Shown here: positions 6,228 through 8,943 of the stretch, piece by piece
How the letters are laid out: every line of letters begins with the position of its first letter
How positions within the stretch are numbered: position 1 is the first letter of the stretch
Origin: Clostridium sp. CAG:575
GTDB lineage: Bacteria > Bacillota > Clostridia > TANB77 > CAG-508
Direction: 5' to 3'
NCBI GenBank assembly: GCA_000435535.1
Contig: FR884550.1
Coordinates: 1,105-10,047, forward strand
Length of the DNA: 8,943 nt
Notes under the pieces: model-generated
Databases searched by the model: none
What the model was told of the DNA's origin: nothing
Seen by the model: only the letters and a program-made list of their open reading frames with translations
Translations under genes and position numbers: made by a program

Positions 6228-7376
6228 TTAACGTTCCTCTTGTTTAATATCGTTTTTTTCATTTTTACTATCTATCCAATCAAGTAAAATTGTTTTTATA
6301 ACAACTGCTATTGGTACAGCTAAGAACATACCCAATATTCCAAAATAAGCTCCTCCAACTGTAATTGAAAAAATAACTAATAATGGACTTATTTCTAAAG
6401 AAGATCCTATAATTTTTGGGTTTATTATATTGGCATCAATTTGTTGTAGAATTATAACAACTATTGCCATTGCTAATGCTTTTCCAAGTCCTCCTGTTAT
6501 AAATGTTATAAAAATTCCTATGCCTACTGCAACAATTGCCCCTATATATGGTATCATATTAAATAATCCTATTGTAAATCCTATTAATGGTGCATATTTT
6601 ACTTTTAATATTAACATAGCTATTGTTGTTAATATTCCAACTATTACTGCATCTAATAATTGACTAGATACAAATGTAAAAAATACTTCATTTCCTTTTG
6701 TAAAATATTTGTCTACTACTTCATATGTATCTTTTTTAAATATTGCTCTAGCAAATTTTCTTAAAAATCCTACAATTTCGCTCCTTTGTAATAAAATATA
6801 AACTGACACAATTATTGAAACAAATACATCAAAAATTCCTGAGAATATATCAATAATATTTTTTACATATTCTATAATTTTTTCATTATTAATATTTAAG
6901 AATTGTTTCATATCGATATTTGTAAGTTCAGCCATTTTATCTTGGATAATTTCACTTTTTAATATTGAATCTTCTGGTAATTCTTTATATTGATTAACTA
7001 AACTTTCGTAATAGCTTGGTACATTACTAACTAATTCTACAATACTATTTTTTAATACTGGGAATATGCAATTTATTATAATAACAATTACTAATACAAA
7101 TAAAATATATGTTGTTATAACTGATAATCCCCTAGCTTTTTTTGAAATAAATTTTAGTTTTGCTTTTTTATAAATACTTTCTATTTTTCTACATGGTATA
7201 AATAAAATATAAGATATTAACAATCCTATTAAAAATGGTTTTAAAATTAGAAATAGCTTTCCAAACCATTCTTGTACACTAGAAAAATTGTCTAACATTT
7301 TATATATCACAACTACTATAATTGCTATAAGCAGCCATGAAGTTCTTTTTTTCCAATTTTGCTTAATTTCATCCAT
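6228..7376 (-). CDS. AI-2E family transporter (permease)
   Basis: This 382-residue polytopic membrane protein has the AI-2E_transport (PF01594) pattern. Two N-terminal helices (about 13-30 and 40-62) come first, then a basic loop (KKAKLKFISKKARG) and a third helix (about 83-105). A long extracytoplasmic helical segment (about 106-180) is followed by a C-terminal membrane bundle. The most conserved blocks are FNMIPYIGAIVAVGIGIFIT, QQIDANIINPKIIGSSLEI and SPLLVIFSITVGGAYFGILG before FLAVPIAVVIKTIL. The length is typical. Members are reported as exporters of signalling molecules or as ion antiporters; the substrate here is unknown. It is probably in an operon behind xth (80-bp gap, same direction, no terminator seen). 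The start ATG follows only a purine-rich AAAGAGAGA stretch, so initiation may be weak. The tail is charged and hydrophilic (DSKNEKNDIKQEER). Confidence 0.94.
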   Translation of the reverse strand: MDEIKQNWKKRTSWLLIAIIVVVIYKMLDNFSSVQEWFGKLFLILKPFLIGLLISYILFIPCRKIESIYKKAKLKFISKKARGLSVITTYILFVLVIVIIINCIFPVLKNSIVELVSNVPSYYESLVNQYKELPEDSILKSEIIQDKMAELTNIDMKQFLNINNEKIIEYVKNIIDIFSGIFDVFVSIIVSVYILLQRSEIVGFLRKFARAIFKKDTYEVVDKYFTKGNEVFFTFVSSQLLDAVIVGILTTIAMLILKVKYAPLIGFTIGLFNMIPYIGAIVAVGIGIFITFITGGLGKALAMAIVVIILQQIDANIINPKIIGSSLEISPLLVIFSITVGGAYFGILGMFLAVPIAVVIKTILLDWIDSKNEKNDIKQEER

Positions 7377-7456
7377 TTCTTTTTCTCTCTTTCTTATTTA
7401 TATATATTTAATATTTTTATGCCATTTCATAATATCTATTATTTTTAGTTTCTAAA

Positions 7457-8215
7457 TTACAATACGTCTATTTCCAATCCAATTGGGCAATGGTCACTTC
7501 CAAATATCTCTGGATAAATATTTGCTTCTTTAATTTTATCTTCAATTGATTTTGAGACAATAAAATAATCTATTCTCCAGCCTACATTTTTTTCTCTTGC
7601 ATGTCCCATATAAGACCACCAACTATAAGCATTTTCTTTGTCTGGATATAAAAATCTAAATGTATCTGTAAATCCTGCATTTAATAATTCTGTCATTTTA
7701 TTTCTTTCTTCATCTGTAAATCCTGCATTTTTTCTATTTGTTTTTGGATTTTTTAAATCAATTTCTTCATGTGCTACATTTAAGTCTCCACACATAATTA
7801 CTGGTTTTGTTTCATTTAATTTTAATAAATATTTTCTAATTTCATCTTCCCAAATTTGTCTATATTCAAGTCTTTCTAGTTCTCTTTTTGAATTCGGTGT
7901 ATAAATATTTACCATATAAAATTTTTCAAATTCTAAAGTAATTACTCTACCTTCTTTATCATGCTCTTCAATTCCAATTCCATATGTTACATTTATAGGT
8001 TTTTCTTTTGTAAAAATTGCAGTTCCTGAATATCCTTTTTTTTCAGCACTATTCCAATAACTACTATATCCGTCAAATTCTAATTCAACTTGTCCTGGTT
8101 GGCATTTGGTTTCTTGAATACAAAAAATATCAGCATCAATTTCTTTAAAAAATTGTTCAAATCCTTTTGCTATACAAGCTCTGATTCCATTCACATTCCA
8201 TGATATTAATTTCAT
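7457..8215 (-). CDS. xth: Exodeoxyribonuclease III (AP endonuclease, ExoIII family)
   Basis: This enzyme of base-excision repair cuts DNA at abasic sites and degrades 3' ends from duplex DNA, using Mg2+, in the cytoplasm. The 252 residues form a complete EEP-fold protein with all the catalytic motifs: WNVNGIRA (6-13), IQETK with metal-binding Glu35, NIYTPN with Tyr105, GDLNVAH with Asp144 and Asn146, GWRIDYF (212-218), and GSDHCPI with Asp241 and His242. The closest type is the ExoA/Xth subgroup of Gram-positive bacteria. The ATG (8213-8215) has AAAGAGGA (8221-8228) five bases upstream, and a good promoter lies 35 bp further. It is probably the first gene of an operon with the AI-2E-family permease; no functional link between the two is known. 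Confidence 0.97.
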   Translation of the reverse strand: MKLISWNVNGIRACIAKGFEQFFKEIDADIFCIQETKCQPGQVELEFDGYSSYWNSAEKKGYSGTAIFTKEKPINVTYGIGIEEHDKEGRVITLEFEKFYMVNIYTPNSKRELERLEYRQIWEDEIRKYLLKLNETKPVIMCGDLNVAHEEIDLKNPKTNRKNAGFTDEERNKMTELLNAGFTDTFRFLYPDKENAYSWWSYMGHAREKNVGWRIDYFIVSKSIEDKIKEANIYPEIFGSDHCPIGLEIDVL

Positions 8216-8249
8216 AATTATCCTCTTTCATAATTTATTCTACTCTTGC

Positions 8250-8278
8250 ATTTTAACATAAATTTAACAAAATAGCAA
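8250..8278 (-). promoter_or_regulatory. Probable sigma-A promoter of xth
   Basis: On the minus strand TTGCTA (8273-8278) and TAAAAT (8250-8255) are separated by exactly 17 bases, and TG one base before the -10 makes it an extended -10 promoter. Transcription would start near 8243, about 28 nt before the xth start. I see no LexA-like box nearby, so SOS control is not suggested. Confidence 0.6.
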
Positions 8279-8342
8279 TTATTCTACAATTTATGTAAAA
8301 TTCATATTTGATATATTACCAGTATTTTATATAAATATAAAA

Positions 8343-8376
8343 GAAGAAAAACCTTGAAATCTCAAAATTTTTCTTC
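8343..8376 (-). terminator. Intrinsic terminator of the surface-protein gene
   Basis: On the minus strand a 15-bp stem (GAAGAAAAA plus TTTTGA, pairing with TCAAGGTTTTTCTTC through two G-U pairs) closes a 4-base loop. It is followed by TTTTATATTT. It starts 19 bp after the stop codon of the sortase-anchored protein and separates it from the xth promoter. Confidence 0.85.
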
Positions 8377-8394
8377 AATTATATATTTTTAAAT

Positions 8395-8943
8395 TTATTT
8401 AAATTTTCTAATATATTCTATACCAAAATAGCAACTAATTAAAGTTATAATTCCTATAGCAAAAAACATTGTATATCTACCAGTATGAGGAAAACTTCCT
8501 TCTTTTATATTAGCACTAACATTATTTGATGGTTTACTTATTATTGTTTCATTATTTTTTACTTGGTTGTCTATTATTTCATTATTGTCTTTAATTTCAT
8601 TATCATCTTTATCAGGAGGGACTTCTGTTTCCTTTTTGTCATTATATATAATTCCTTGTAGCCCATTTTCTCCATCTTGTCCATTCTCAAATGTCACACT
8701 TCCATCTTCATTTACTGTAAAGCTATACATTGTACCATTTAGTACATATCCTTCTGGGGCTTCTATCTCTTTGTATTTATATGTTCCTGGCTCTATCCTA
8801 AATTCTATTTGTCCTTTTTCGTTTGTTATTAGTTGTATTGGATCTCCTTCACTGTCTTTTAATTCATTTCCTTCTGAATCATATAACCCTATTTTTGCTC
8901 CTGCTACTGGTGTTGTTGTTCCTGTCTCATATTTTTGTATTAT
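8395..8943 (-). CDS. Sortase-anchored SpaA/CnaB-domain surface protein, C-terminal part (partial at right edge)
   Basis: The frame is open to the right edge; 182 residues are visible. Residues 1-103 form a whole SpaA-like prealbumin-fold domain, with PVAGAKIGLYD, GQIEFRIEPGTYKYKEIEAP and ending QGIIYNDK. The residues expected for a self-made isopeptide bond are present: Lys4, Glu59 (in KEIEAPEGY) and Asn101. A hydrophilic linker follows (about 104-150), with loose 5-6-residue repeats of the DNNEI type. The C-terminus is a cell-wall sorting signal: FPHTG (151-155), a hydrophobic helix (about 159-175) and a basic end (RKFK). The first position is Phe rather than Leu, a known but less common variant. 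It is likely a pilin- or adhesin-type protein anchored to peptidoglycan by sortase. An ATG at 8730 inside the domain is not the start, because the domain begins far upstream of it. Confidence 0.92.
   Translation of the reverse strand: MIQKYETGTTTPVAGAKIGLYDSEGNELKDSEGDPIQLITNEKGQIEFRIEPGTYKYKEIEAPEGYVLNGTMYSFTVNEDGSVTFENGQDGENGLQGIIYNDKKETEVPPDKDDNEIKDNNEIIDNQVKNNETIISKPSNNVSANIKEGSFPHTGRYTMFFAIGIITLISCYFGIEYIRKFK

Noticed and set aside
6430..7904. Two plus-strand open frames (6430-6663 and 7638-7904)
   Set aside because: They are antisense to the AI-2E-family and xth genes; composition is that of shadow frames and neither has a ribosome binding site.
1..8943. CRISPR arrays, tRNA or rRNA genes, riboswitches, toxin-antitoxin or defence modules
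   Set aside because: I looked on both strands and found no spaced direct repeats, cloverleaf or recognisable riboswitch core. The lone XRE gene has no toxin partner beside it, since its neighbour is a dinD fragment.

Overview
The window is about 9 kb of very AT-rich DNA that looks chromosomal and comes from a low-GC Gram-positive bacterium. The codon use, the Shine-Dalgarno sites, the RpoB N-terminus and a sortase-anchored SpaA-type surface protein all point to Bacillota, most likely a gut-type Clostridia lineage. The species cannot be named from this sequence. Most genes are on the minus strand.

Left part (1-4103). The 5' third of rpoB (RNA polymerase beta subunit) runs off the left edge. 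It starts at a TTG codon behind a strong ribosome binding site, has its own promoter near 941-970, and has a leader of about 270 nt with a stem-loop. Upstream of it, where many Firmicutes carry rplL, lies a three-gene minus-strand operon: lemA, a large DUF2207 membrane protein with a Gly/Ser-rich tail, and an unrecognised four-helix membrane protein. lemA and the DUF2207 gene are separated by one base. An extended -10 promoter inside the longest lemA reading frame shows that lemA really starts at 4037.

Middle (4104-4850). On the plus strand there is a single gene for a COG2426-type small multidrug-export-family membrane protein. It is a clean transcription unit with a promoter, a good ribosome binding site and a 15-bp hairpin terminator that works on either strand.

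Decay island (4892-6177). This stretch holds gene remnants: an RCC1-repeat (beta-propeller) fragment with an in-frame stop, a small intact XRE-type repressor gene with its own promoter, a C-terminal remnant of dinD (DNA-damage-inducible protein D) that also seems to have lost an internal block, and a 58-bp imperfect inverted repeat. It reads as the leftover of a mobile or phage-like insertion.

Right part (6228-8943). On the minus strand are an AI-2E-family permease and exonuclease III (xth), probably co-transcribed from a promoter at 8250-8278. Before them comes the C-terminal end of a cell-wall-anchored adhesin or pilin-like protein, with one complete SpaA/CnaB-type domain, an acidic linker and an FPHTG sorting signal, followed by a strong terminator.

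I do not see a convincing new defence system, CRISPR array, tRNA or rRNA. The most interesting items are the lemA/DUF2207/four-helix operon next to rpoB, and the decay island with its inverted repeat.
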